From NCBI GenBank assembly GCA_910578405.1, contig CAJTQO010000031.1, forward strand, positions 1 through 43,630: DNA of 43,630 bases. The letters run 5' to 3'. The notes beneath the pieces were generated by a model that worked only from the letters and a program-made list of their open reading frames with translations, was not told the origin of the DNA and did not search any database. Positions 1-6,208 of this stretch are shown here, in pieces (positions within the stretch are counted from its first letter, which is position 1; the number at the start of each line of letters is the position of its first letter). The stretch is from an uncultured Lachnospiraceae bacterium. GTDB lineage: Bacteria > Bacillota > Clostridia > Lachnospirales > Lachnospiraceae. The position numbers and the translations under genes are program-made.

Positions 1-420
1 GACAAGGAAAATGTGAATCTCACCATGATGATAGAGGCAATCCGGCTTCTTCAAAAAGACGAAACGGGTTTTACCTCTGTAAAATTCCTGGTGGAAAGCC
101 TGAAAAATATGGGTTATCCTATGCACAAGAAGAAGTTTACCACCTACATGGAGCATTTGCTTGACCTGGGACTGGTGGAAAAGACGGGAATCTGCCATTA
201 TCCATACAGAATCGTGGCTTCCAGGGAGAAATTGCATGATGTGGAAAATATGTTCATCATGCTAGGGCAGACTGGCGGTATGCCGGAAATGGTCTTCGAA
301 TATATTCTTAAGAAAAATAACATTGATCCAGAAAATGATCTTACCATTGACCAAAGCATCGACTTTGGCTCCACTGCAGCCGCATTTTCTGGTGGGCAAG
401 GAGATTTTACAGTAGTGTAA
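1..420 (+). pseudogene. 5' fragment of an NMT1/THI5-like ABC transporter substrate-binding protein, cut by the prophage and fused to a foreign N-terminus
   Basis: The reading frame is already open at base 1, so the true start lies outside the window; a GTG at 13 is only the first possible start seen. The last 50 or so residues (LGQTGGMPEM, then the IDFGSTAAAFSGGQGDFTV stretch) match the substrate-binding protein type used by nitrate, sulfonate and thiamine-precursor ABC transporters. The reading stops at TAA 418-420, just inside the prophage. The sequence resumes exactly at 39788 after the prophage. The first 80 or so residues do not look like a lipoprotein-anchored binding protein; they resemble a small helical, possibly winged-helix, domain I cannot name. 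The gene is therefore broken twice: by the phage, and by an older fusion just upstream of LGQTGG. Confidence 0.8.
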
Positions 421-445
421 GTATAGTTACTACACCAATAGGAAT
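385..445. other. attL, left prophage junction
   Basis: The core shared with attR is ACAGT at 409-413. Left of it lies host coding sequence; right of it lies the phage arm, containing TACTACACCAAT at 429-440. Joining 1-413 to 39790 onward restores GGA GAT TTT ACA GTG GAA TTC in one frame, which fixes the crossover to these five bases. The symmetry of the rebuilt attP puts the central dinucleotide at GT (412-413). Confidence 0.85.
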
Positions 446-473
446 CAAACATTTGTTTTCTAAACCACAATTT

Positions 474-506
474 GGGCGGCATGTGTCTGCCGCCCTCTTT
501 AGTTTT
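474..506 (+). terminator. Rho-independent terminator
   Basis: A perfect 7-bp stem, GGGCGGC (474-480) with GCCGCCC (489-495), has an 8-nt loop and is followed by TCTTTAGTTTT. It is oriented to stop plus-strand transcripts that enter from the interrupted host gene. Confidence 0.7.
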
Positions 507-515
507 CCGGCTGAA

Positions 516-667
516 TCACTCAGCCTTTTCTATTTCTTCCTTATCCTGCTTTCCTCTTCGGAGCGCTGCTATCTTTTTTTTGCTCCATCCAAGTCTTTGC
601 AGCTTCCCACAATCATTTCAATCATCTGCAAGATTCCGTCGTACTGCCTGTCTGTCATAACTTCCAT
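516..667 (-). pseudogene. Small phage protein with a frame break at an A8 run
   Basis: ATG at 667 follows AAAGGAG with good spacing; a second ATG at 658 begins MTDRQYDGILQMIEM. As read, the frame stops after 32 residues at TAG 571-569, directly after eight A residues (complement of 574-581). One extra A would continue the frame as AKKKIAALRRGKQ and end at TGA 518-516, giving about 50 residues. Small proteins of the MTDRQ...ILQMI kind followed by a lysine-rich helix occur in Clostridia phages and elements, so the longer form is probably ancestral. Either an indel has broken the gene, or slippage on the A run makes both forms. Function is unknown. Confidence 0.55.
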
Positions 668-773
668 GCACTCTCCTTTCCCCTTCCGGGTCATTACCAG
701 ATTTCCCTGTCTCATCTGATAATACTACTATAAATCTTTTTTGGTTTATTATTAAACATTATTTTTAAACTTT

Positions 774-1145
774 TTATAGTTTATTTTCTACGTATTTTAT
801 TATGTTCCCCGGCTGCATATCCAATAATTCGCATAATTGCTCCAAGGTTTTAATTCCTACCATTTCTCCTTTTCTCATTTTTTGCATAGCGGACTGGCTA
901 AGAACATTTTCCTTTAGCATCCTAGAGCGCGTTTGAAGATTCACTCCCCCAATCTGCACGCTCCACTTTGCGTGATATTTGCGTCAAATTTAATCAACGC
1001 AGCCCACTACGCCTCTTAAATTTGGCACAAATCTCCCACAAACTGTAACGCACATCTTGGGGAAAGCAATGTTCAAACACGCTCTAGCGCTGTTATACCC
1101 CGATTCTTTTAATGTTTCTATTACATTAATCTTATATGTCAGCAT
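774..1145 (-). pseudogene. XRE-family (Cro/CI type) regulator gene split by a MITE
   Basis: The 5' part starts at ATG 1145 after GGAGG (MLTYKINVIETLKESGYNSA). The 3' part (RMLKENVLSQSAMQKMRKGEM... ending VENKL) lies at 774-922. Removing the element at 925-1086, including one TA, rejoins AAC AGC GCT AGG ATG in frame and gives a 69-residue helix-turn-helix protein of the compact Cro/CI type. The element is 162 nt long, so the frame is kept, but it carries an in-frame TGA at 986-984. The upstream piece would make about 53 residues without the recognition helix; an ATG at 959 inside the element could restart the C-terminal part. Probably inactive. Confidence 0.8.
923..1086. mobile_element. MITE with TA duplication and 13-bp terminal inverted repeats
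   Basis: The ends are GAGCGCGTTTGAA (925-937) and TTCAAACACGCTC (1072-1084), inverted with one mismatch, each flanked by TA (923-924 and 1085-1086). No transposase is encoded. A TA target duplication with short inverted ends is typical of elements mobilised by IS630/Tc1-mariner transposases. The host gene either side rejoins exactly when one TA is removed. A closely similar copy begins at 43490 in host DNA, so the family probably belongs to this genome. Confidence 0.85.
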
Positions 1146-1163
1146 AACCAAGCCTCCTTTTCT

Positions 1164-1192
1164 ATATTTTAAATTGACGCAAAGAAAGTCAA
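1164..1192 (-). promoter_or_regulatory. Candidate promoter with dyad for the split XRE gene
   Basis: On the minus strand TTGACT (1192-1187) is followed 17 nt later by AAATAT (1169-1164), 19 bp upstream of ATG 1145. The -35 box lies inside the interrupted inverted repeat TTGAC (1174-1178) / GTCAA (1188-1192), a plausible operator for self-repression. The -10 match is weak. Confidence 0.4.
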
Positions 1193-1381
1193 TAAAAATA
1201 ATCCAAAAAAATTTAAAAACACTTGACTATGAACCAATATTAGTTGTTCCTTAATTTTTTTTCATAAACCGTCTAAATATGAGGGTTCTAAAATATTTGT
1301 CCTAACCAATGCAAACGTTAGCGGATTGGCCACTGTAGCTTTATATGAAAAAATTTCTTTTCCCGCATCAGGCATCCCGCT

Positions 1382-1597
1382 TTAATCTGTCACTTTATCC
1401 CCATCTGATAAAATAAATGAACTTTCGTATTTACAACCAGCAACTTCTGCCACTTTTTTTAATTCTGCCGGTGTAAAAGTTTCTCTTTTCATTTTCTGAA
1501 TAAAAGCTTGCGGACTTGCGCCATATAATCTCGCCAGTTCCGAAACACTGATATTAAGCTTCACACATAATATTTTAATCTGTTCTGACACTGCCAA
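1382..1597 (-). CDS. Small XRE-type helix-turn-helix regulator
   Basis: About 71 residues with a helix-turn-helix in the middle (ISVSELARLYGASPQAFIQKM) and a short tail. I place the start at TTG 1597 because AAGGAAGG lies 8 nt upstream; a GTG at 1606 in the same frame sits right against that ribosome binding site and is less likely. It is transcribed away from the near-consensus plus-strand promoter at 1694-1722. The same 11-bp sequence overlaps both divergent promoters, so it probably represses itself and the plus-strand small-gene cluster. It has no dimerisation or protease-sensitive domain beyond the DNA-binding fold. Confidence 0.75.
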   Translation of the reverse strand: MAVSEQIKILCVKLNISVSELARLYGASPQAFIQKMKRETFTPAELKKVAEVAGCKYESSFILSDGDKVTD

Positions 1598-1623
1598 AAT
1601 AATCACCTTCCTTTCTAATTATC

Positions 1624-1722
1624 ATTATAAACGAAATAATTTAATATAGCAATATCTTTACTTAAAAAATAAATAAAATCATTAATATATATGTTGACAT
1701 TTTGAACAAAATCGTTTATAAT
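1624..1722. promoter_or_regulatory. Divergent promoters with paired 11-bp operators
   Basis: Plus strand: TTGACA (1694-1699), 17 nt, TATAAT (1717-1722), a perfect consensus promoter 33 bp before the 37-residue ORF. Minus strand: TTGCTA, 17 nt, TATAAT reads toward the XRE gene. The sequence ATTATAAACGA occurs at 1624-1634 and, inverted, at 1712-1722, so each copy overlaps one -10 box. This is the usual layout of a repressor controlling itself and a divergent operon. Confidence 0.75.
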
Positions 1723-1755
1723 ATAATCATCAAGAGAAGAAAGGAGGAAATGCAG

Positions 1756-1869
1756 ATGGACAAGAAAATAGGCAAGCTGGTGAAGATTGTCAGGTCACTC
1801 ACACAACTTGCCCTTGAAATTGGAACTCTCATAGCAGTCATCAAAATGGTGATAGAGAGTGTCCGATAG
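1756..1869 (+). CDS. 37-residue peptide of unknown function
   Basis: ATG 1756 lies 8 nt after AAGGAGG and 33 nt after a perfect promoter, so expression is likely when the local repressor is absent. The peptide begins MDKKIGKLVKIVRSL and continues with a hydrophobic stretch (ALEIGTLIAVIKMVI); basic residues at the start and a central apolar helix suggest membrane association or an amphipathic helix. A strong stem-loop follows at 1875-1892. I do not recognise the family. A toxin-like or exclusion peptide is possible from size and control, but nothing in the sequence proves it. Confidence 0.6.
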   Translation: MDKKIGKLVKIVRSLTQLALEIGTLIAVIKMVIESVR

Positions 1870-1874
1870 GTTCC

Positions 1875-1892
1875 GGGGAGGGAAACCTCCCC
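1875..1892 (+). other. Stable stem-loop between small ORFs
   Basis: GGGGAGG (1875-1881), loop GAAA, CCTCCCC (1886-1892), with AGGT/ACCT able to extend the stem. No T-run follows, so it is more likely an mRNA-stabilising or translation-controlling hairpin than a terminator. Confidence 0.5.
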
Positions 1893-1929
1893 TACCTAAA
1901 AAATACCATAGTCTGTCTGTAAAATCAAT

Positions 1930-2010
1930 ATGAAAAATATTTTGAAACTTGCAGTGGCAGTTATTTGGTTACTCATTGTTGTGGTTGGATTGTTTTTGCT
2001 GCTTACCTGA
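1930..2010 (+). CDS. 26-residue single-pass hydrophobic peptide
   Basis: The ORF starts MKNILKLAVAVIWLLIVV and is apolar almost to its end, with two lysines at the start: a minimal membrane-spanning peptide. No clear ribosome binding site precedes ATG 1930, and a stable hairpin lies 37 bp upstream, so translation may be low or controlled. It lies in the same transcript as the 37-residue peptide. Size and composition resemble type I toxin peptides and small membrane proteins, but no antisense RNA can be identified by eye. Treat as a possible gene. Confidence 0.4.
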   Translation: MKNILKLAVAVIWLLIVVVGLFLLLT

Positions 2011-2025
2011 GTCATGCCGCCCACC

Positions 2026-2041
2026 CGGCGGGGATGCGCCG
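2026..2041 (+). other. Short hairpin before the 57-residue ORF
   Basis: CCGGCG and CGCCGG enclose a 6-nt loop just upstream of the ribosome binding site for ATG 2060. It lacks a T-run. Confidence 0.35.
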
Positions 2042-2059
2042 GGAGAAAGAAGGGAAGAT

Positions 2060-2233
2060 ATGATTGTGGAAGCATTTTATAAAAGTTCTAACTTCAAAAG
2101 GTTGTTTGATACATTTTGGAATATGAAAGGCATTATGCATGATGGGAATTTCATCGCGCTTGTAACTGAAAGCCCCAAAAATGACAATATCCTCTTGAAA
2201 AATTGTGAATACGAACTAAGAATAACTTATTAA
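2060..2233 (+). CDS. 57-residue phage protein of unknown function
   Basis: ATG 2060 follows GAAGGGAAGAT. The protein begins MIVEAFYKSSNFKRLF and has no membrane segment or recognisable motif; its composition (mixed charge, several aromatics) is that of a small soluble protein. It is third in the plus-strand cluster started at 1694 and is followed after 24 bp by the next small ORF. I do not recognise the family. Confidence 0.6.
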   Translation: MIVEAFYKSSNFKRLFDTFWNMKGIMHDGNFIALVTESPKNDNILLKNCEYELRITY

Positions 2234-2281
2234 CCTTTTTCCCGTCACTGCCGGATAATGCAGGAAGAAAGTGAGAAGGGT

Positions 2282-2497
2282 ATGACGGCTTTAATCAAAC
2301 AGCGAAAACCAGATAAAGGCGCTTTAGAAAAACACGTCTACATTAAGAAGAATGTAGAAAAAGCCTATACACATTTAGCCTGTGATGGATGCATATATAT
2401 CAAACTTGAATTTAAAGACGGACGCGGAGTTCATTATACAATGCAATTCTTTGATATGGAAAAACAGGCGGCAGGGCAACGCCTACCGCCCTCTTAA
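2282..2497 (+). CDS. Small soluble phage protein, unknown function
   Basis: About 71 residues from ATG 2282 (MTALIKQRKPDKGALEK); an in-frame ATG at 2258 would add eight residues but has no ribosome binding site. The sequence is basic at the start and then alternates polar and apolar residues (CIYIKLEFKDGRGVHYTMQF), suggesting a small beta-rich fold. The last codons lie inside the terminator hairpin 2467-2490, so the gene ends the plus-strand cluster. Function unknown. Confidence 0.5.
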   Translation: MTALIKQRKPDKGALEKHVYIKKNVEKAYTHLACDGCIYIKLEFKDGRGVHYTMQFFDMEKQAAGQRLPPS

Positions 2498-2500
2498 TTT
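2467..2500 (+). terminator. Terminator between converging operons
   Basis: GGCGG/CCGCC with inner GGC/GCC forms a hairpin at 2467-2490, followed by CTCTTAATTT. It separates the plus-strand small genes from the converging lysis genes and overlaps the end of the ORF at 2282. Confidence 0.6.
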
Positions 2501-3374
2501 AAAAGCTGCTTTTAACCGTCACTTTCCCGGCGTTGTTCCGCGCCCAGTACCGCACAGGCCGGCTGTCCACATGCACGAAGCCGTTATACTGGATAATCCC
2601 AGGTATGCCTAAAGATTGCGCGTACCGCGCCACTTCCAGTGGCGTATGGCCTTTTACCACAATGTCAAAAGCCCTGCCTTTCATATGGTAGCTCGATTTT
2701 GCGCCGCCGACTTTTTGGTTATACGCCGCCGTCCGGTAAGCACTGTTGATGGTGAGCGGGGCGTTAAAGCGGTCACGGATGGCCTGCAGCTTGTCCATGA
2801 CAAAATCCACGTCCACCAGCAACTTATCCGATCCGTCCTTACATCTAAACTCCCGCACTTTAAAGTTCCGGCTCACCTGCTTTTCCCCGTCCCTTTTCAT
2901 GGAATACTCTACAATGCCTCTGTGGCTCCCTCCTGCGCCATTTCCCGGCGTTTCACCGCACGGGGCGAGGAAGAGCGCCCTTTCCTCTTTTCTGCGCCGT
3001 ATGAGGCCGTTTAACGCCTTGCCGCCAGCCTTATTATACTGCAGGATTTTTTCCGCTATCGCTTCCCGGCCCCGCCGTCCCCGGTCAGTAAGCTGGTCAA
3101 TGCCGCCTATATTATACGCAAAACTTACCAGCGCGTCAAACTCGTTTTGATTCCAGTGGTATGCGCTGTCATATTTGCCCACCTTAAGCTCAAACTTAAC
3201 CAGGTCTTCCCGCAAAAAAGCCTCCGCCGCTTCCTGCGTGATGGCCATTCCTTTATGCACATTTCCAGTATGGCCGTATCCGATGGTCCACACCCCGGCC
3301 GGACACTTATACGCATCCAACCGGCACCCCTCAAAATTTTTTATTAAGTCAATCCCTTTTTGTGACGTCTTCAT
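2499..3374 (-). CDS. Two-domain endolysin: GH24 muramidase plus M15 peptidase
   Basis: Cuts host peptidoglycan at the end of the lytic cycle. Residues 1-140 are a phage-type lysozyme (GH24): the catalytic pattern Glu15-8x-Cys24-5x-Thr30 is visible in FEGCRLDAY and GVWTIGYGHT. After a glycine-rich linker (about 144-152), residues 165-285 form an M15-type metallopeptidase: INSAYRTAAYN, the zinc ligands in SSYHMKGRAFDI (His, Asp) and the last His in GFVHVDSR. The protein should therefore cut both glycan and peptide bonds. ATG 3374 follows GAGGTGAAAA. There is no signal peptide, so export relies on the holin genes just upstream in the operon. Confidence 0.92.
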   Translation of the reverse strand: MKTSQKGIDLIKNFEGCRLDAYKCPAGVWTIGYGHTGNVHKGMAITQEAAEAFLREDLVKFELKVGKYDSAYHWNQNEFDALVSFAYNIGGIDQLTDRGRRGREAIAEKILQYNKAGGKALNGLIRRRKEERALFLAPCGETPGNGAGGSHRGIVEYSMKRDGEKQVSRNFKVREFRCKDGSDKLLVDVDFVMDKLQAIRDRFNAPLTINSAYRTAAYNQKVGGAKSSYHMKGRAFDIVVKGHTPLEVARYAQSLGIPGIIQYNGFVHVDSRPVRYWARNNAGKVTVKSSF

Positions 3375-3425
3375 TTTTCACCTCATGTCAATTTTAAGCC
3401 AGCATATAATGCCAGCCCTATCTTT

Positions 3426-3731
3426 TTACTTCCGTTTTCCCATTTGCGATATTGCTTGCTTCACTTTATCATACCCTACCATTGCCCCAATCCAGTTTGT
3501 GATCCCTATAAGAGCCAAATAAACGCTGTTTAAAGCAGTAAAGGGAATCTGGTAATTTACATAATAGATTGCAGTCCCTCCACATCCGACTATTAAAGCA
3601 ACCGCCAATACGACTATGTTTGATGCGTATTTTACTTTCATATCATCCATAAACCTTTTTACTGCCTCCGTAATGAAAGACGTTGCCGTTGCATAAATTG
3701 TCAACAGAATTAAAAGTATTGCCACCGTCAT
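3426..3731 (-). CDS. Holin-like membrane protein
   Basis: 101 residues with three apolar segments (about 4-22, 38-58 and 68-88) and a basic tail (QMGKRK), the usual layout of a class I holin. It would form lesions in the cytoplasmic membrane and release the endolysin, whose gene follows after a 50-bp gap. ATG 3731 overlaps the stop of the preceding gene in ATGA, indicating coupled translation. I cannot name the exact holin family; the assignment rests on topology and position. Confidence 0.65.
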   Translation of the reverse strand: MTVAILLILLTIYATATSFITEAVKRFMDDMKVKYASNIVVLAVALIVGCGGTAIYYVNYQIPFTALNSVYLALIGITNWIGAMVGYDKVKQAISQMGKRK

Positions 3732-4006
3732 AATTGCTCTCCTTCCATTAAGCTTTCCATTCTTCCCGCATCTTTGTTTTTTCTACAGTTTTCCACTTTT
3801 GCTTTCCATACCACAAAACCCGTATGTATGCCAAGCTCCGCATAAGCGCAGGGCGGTATGGAAGCCAGCGCGCTCATGTCAGTTATACCCAGTATGCCAC
3901 TCAGGGCAGTAAGCGCCGTCACAGCCCCTACAATTACATGAACCGCTAAAAAATTGTAATAATACATTTTGTCCGTAAATCCTCTTCCGGATACCGCTCT
4001 TTCCAC
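3728..4006 (-). CDS. Small membrane protein of the lysis cassette
   Basis: 92 residues with one or two membrane segments (about 18-42 and a weaker one near 48-68) and a charged C-terminal third. It sits between two other small membrane proteins and upstream of the holin-like gene and endolysin, and overlaps the next gene by 4 bp. It could be a second holin, an antiholin or an accessory lysis protein. No motif decides between these. Confidence 0.55.
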   Translation of the reverse strand: MERAVSGRGFTDKMYYYNFLAVHVIVGAVTALTALSGILGITDMSALASIPPCAYAELGIHTGFVVWKAKVENCRKNKDAGRMESLMEGEQL

Positions 4007-4007
4007 G

Positions 4008-4358
4008 TCAATCCCCCTCCTGTTCAGCTACGATACTTCTATCATGGTCTTTTATCCTCTGTTCAGCCGCTTGGAAGTCCATGAAAGCTTGATCCAACTC
4101 CCCATTGTGCTGCCCTTTAACTATTGCCTGATAAAGCCAGAACAAAAGACGTCCCTGCGCATGTTGCAGCGCGTCATTATAAGATGCCCTCTTCACCCTA
4201 TTTTCCCTATGCCTCTGTTCTTCGTTTTCCCGCCTGTCAAGTATCTTTTCCAAGTAACGGCGGACAAAAAAGAAGACAAGACCAACAATCCCGGCTCCCC
4301 CCACCACGCTCGATATAATTATTGTTGCTATTTCATTCACCGTTATCCACGCCTCCAC
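4008..4358 (-). CDS. Single-pass membrane protein, possible holin-related or accessory lysis protein
   Basis: 116 residues: one strong N-terminal membrane segment (IATIIISSVVGGAGIVG to FFFV, about 10-32), then a long, highly charged helical region (RRYLEKILDRRENEEQRHREN onward) that may form a coiled coil. This is common for small proteins between tail fibre and lysis genes in Firmicutes phages. It ends 1 bp before the next gene. Confidence 0.55.
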   Translation of the reverse strand: MEAWITVNEIATIIISSVVGGAGIVGLVFFFVRRYLEKILDRRENEEQRHRENRVKRASYNDALQHAQGRLLFWLYQAIVKGQHNGELDQAFMDFQAAEQRIKDHDRSIVAEQEGD

Positions 4359-4423
4359 TCACACTAAAGGGGGATTACGCCACCGATTTCAAATCAGAGC
4401 ATAGCAACCCTTTAGCTATTATT

Positions 4424-5350
4424 TCATTCAATAATAAGCAGTTCAAAATCTTTAACGCCACCGCCTATTGTAGTCCCGCCATGGTCATTGGCTCGTGTTT
4501 CAGTTCGACTGGCATACAGATTTGATATGGTTAAAATGCCAGTCGCCATATTATAATGTTTTTCACAAAGAAGCGTGTCAGGCGGAGCTACGTTGGAATC
4601 TTCTGTTTGATTTCCTTCTACTTCAGTAGAACTTACGTGTAGATAGAAATTGTCCGTCGTGAAATTTAAGTAGCTTTTCGGCAAAAACAGATTAATTTTA
4701 AATTCCAAATCTTTTCGCGTCTCTATAAGGTGCCCCCCATACCAGAGTTCTTTCCTTTCCGTTTCTCTGTATTTCCAATCATAATACACTGTATCATTGT
4801 GTGAAATTTTTTTAAGGTTCTCCAGTCCGCCGCTACCCAATTTTTTTCTTACTGTATCAGCACCATCCCTATATATAGCGTATATATCATTTCCACTTCT
4901 CTCCAATGACATCTCTCCGAATTTATCATTTACAGTTTTTAGCGTTCTCGCATCTGCCACATATCCCGGAACTGTTATATCTGTCCTTTCCGTCGCTTCA
5001 CATCCGGCTGCTGACTTCAATTCCGGGCGGTTTGCAAGATCCGTATATCTCCCCGTAAATGCCACTGCTGCTAAACCCCTCAGCCACGTATTAATCTGCG
5101 GAAATAAATCCTTCAGTTTAGAACCGCTTGTCAATAAGTTTCTCCCAGCGGGTTCTTGACCAAACGTGACTGTATTATCGCTTACTGGTGATTCTTTTCC
5201 CGGCTTTTCCTTCAATTCCCTTTTTTCTGAATCCGTCAAAAATTGATGGTCTCCATCCGTTTGTACATTTTTCGCTAACACCCCTATCGGAAACTTGTAT
5301 TTCCTTCCTTTATATTCTCTCAATATTTCTTTTATTGCATATTTATCCAT
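4424..5350 (-). CDS. Tail fibre or baseplate appendage protein
   Basis: 308 residues. The N-terminal part includes a tail-fibre-like region (LFPQINTWLRGLAAVAFTG, then YTDLANRPEL) and VADARTLKTVND, a pattern often seen in phage fibre shafts. The C-terminal half is rich in aromatics and beta-prone residues and is probably the receptor-binding end. It follows the other fibre genes in the late operon and precedes the lysis genes. Host-surface binding is inferred from position and composition. A 65-bp gap after the stop holds an interrupted inverted repeat, CTAAAGGG (4364-4371) with CCCTTTAG (4408-4415). Confidence 0.65.
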   Translation of the reverse strand: MDKYAIKEILREYKGRKYKFPIGVLAKNVQTDGDHQFLTDSEKRELKEKPGKESPVSDNTVTFGQEPAGRNLLTSGSKLKDLFPQINTWLRGLAAVAFTGRYTDLANRPELKSAAGCEATERTDITVPGYVADARTLKTVNDKFGEMSLERSGNDIYAIYRDGADTVRKKLGSGGLENLKKISHNDTVYYDWKYRETERKELWYGGHLIETRKDLEFKINLFLPKSYLNFTTDNFYLHVSSTEVEGNQTEDSNVAPPDTLLCEKHYNMATGILTISNLYASRTETRANDHGGTTIGGGVKDFELLIIE

Positions 5351-5472
5351 ATTACCACCCTGTCCTCATACGATTGCCTTCCAGTCACTTTTCTGTAGCC
5401 GCAACACAATTTCGGCATGCCTGCAATAGTAAGCAGGCCATTTTTAATTTTCAATCCATAAAACTCTGTCAC
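5332..5472 (-). CDS. 46-residue tail-region protein, unknown function
   Basis: GTG 5472 follows GGAGGTGGATGAT, a strong ribosome binding site that favours this start. The product begins MTEFYGLKIKNGLLTIAG and ends by overlapping the first codons of the fibre gene at 5350 in another frame. Small proteins of this size between fibre genes are common in Firmicutes myophages. I do not recognise the family. Confidence 0.55.
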   Translation of the reverse strand: MTEFYGLKIKNGLLTIAGMPKLCCGYRKVTGRQSYEDRVVIWINMQ

Positions 5473-5539
5473 ATCATCCACCTCCTGCTACCGCGCTTAA
5501 CACTTCCGCCATGTCCACAATCGCGCCATCTTGCACGGC

Positions 5540-5851
5540 CTACCCTTCTTCCACCGCTTCTATGCGCTTTTCCAAGGCGTCCTTTTCCCGCAGGCGGAAT
5601 GATGTAAGTATATGGCCATCCGGCTGCACAATGGACATCTCACTTACCAGCTCCAGATCCGTGTAATTGCCCACAACAAGCCCAGTGCCATTCTTCACCT
5701 GCGCTTTTGCCAGGTTACCCGCCGTCAGCTTGTCCCAAACATTTACCATTCCCGTTTTGTTTGCCGACCTTACCTGCATATTGGACAGGCTTGCGCCCGC
5801 TTCCAATTTCACTGCCGTTCCATCTTTTAAAACTAAAATATCCTTGTCCAT
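5540..5851 (-). CDS. Small tail-associated protein ending at an in-frame TAG
   Basis: I start it at ATG 5851, which follows GGAGG; the frame is open further upstream, but that stretch runs into the invertible segment. The 103-residue product begins MDKDILVLKDGTAVKLEAG and looks beta-rich, ending in a short helix (LREKDALEKRIEAVEEG). The frame continues past TAG 5542-5540 for 21 sense codons (AVQDGAIVDMAEVLSAVAGGG) to TGA 5476-5474, directly before the next gene. The extension looks like natural protein, so the TAG is either a recent nonsense change or a read-through site. Role in the tail unknown. Confidence 0.65.
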   Translation of the reverse strand: MDKDILVLKDGTAVKLEAGASLSNMQVRSANKTGMVNVWDKLTAGNLAKAQVKNGTGLVVGNYTDLELVSEMSIVQPDGHILTSFRLREKDALEKRIEAVEEG

Positions 5852-5881
5852 AGCATTTTCCTCCGAATTTGATATTTTCAT

Positions 5882-6208
5882 ATGATTGGTGAGATAAACA
5901 GCAATTTGTATGTGCTGGATTTTAACCATATGGTGGATTTAGCGTCATACTTGGTGGTTGGAGTGAATAAGAGCTATATTCCCCCAAAGCCAGGAATAAT
6001 TAGTGTAAGCTTTTATACGGAAACTGGATCAAACGCTGCAATTGCAATTACCCGGCATGGGCTTACAAGTTATTTGACCGCTTCGGTTACGGCAGACGTT
6101 AAAAATGTAAGCGCCGATTATATAGTGGATAGCACTGCAGTTACATTGCGCAAGCATTCGAACGACATTACATTGCGGCATATAAAATATATACCGTTTA
6201 AATTCTAA
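5882..6208 (+). CDS. Silent alternative tail-fibre C-terminus on the opposite strand
   Basis: This plus-strand ORF lies inside a long minus-strand operon, has no ribosome binding site or promoter, and starts with GEINSNL, the same residues in the same frame as the junction in the fibre gene at 6306-7595. Inverting 5889-6577 would fuse its 99 downstream residues (YVLDFNHMVDLASYL and onward, ending YIPFKF) to the fibre shaft. The content is beta-rich with GSNAAIAI and similar stretches, as expected of a receptor-binding tip. Its TAA overlaps the TAG of the minus-strand ORF coming the other way, so the segment is coding throughout. Confidence 0.8.
   Translation: MIGEINSNLYVLDFNHMVDLASYLVVGVNKSYIPPKPGIISVSFYTETGSNAAIAITRHGLTSYLTASVTADVKNVSADYIVDSTAVTLRKHSNDITLRHIKYIPFKF

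Noticed and set aside
400..420. tRNA gene as attachment site
   Set aside because: No tRNA-like sequence lies at either end; the target is clearly a protein gene.
453..719. Plus-strand open frames after the left junction
   Set aside because: They run through a terminator hairpin, lack ribosome binding sites and are antisense to the small gene at 516-667.
1267..1381. Open frame directly after the stop of the XRE gene at 1382
   Set aside because: 37-39 codons continue in frame (MPDAGKEIFSYKATVANPL), but there is no ribosome binding site and no recognisable similarity; chance is likely.
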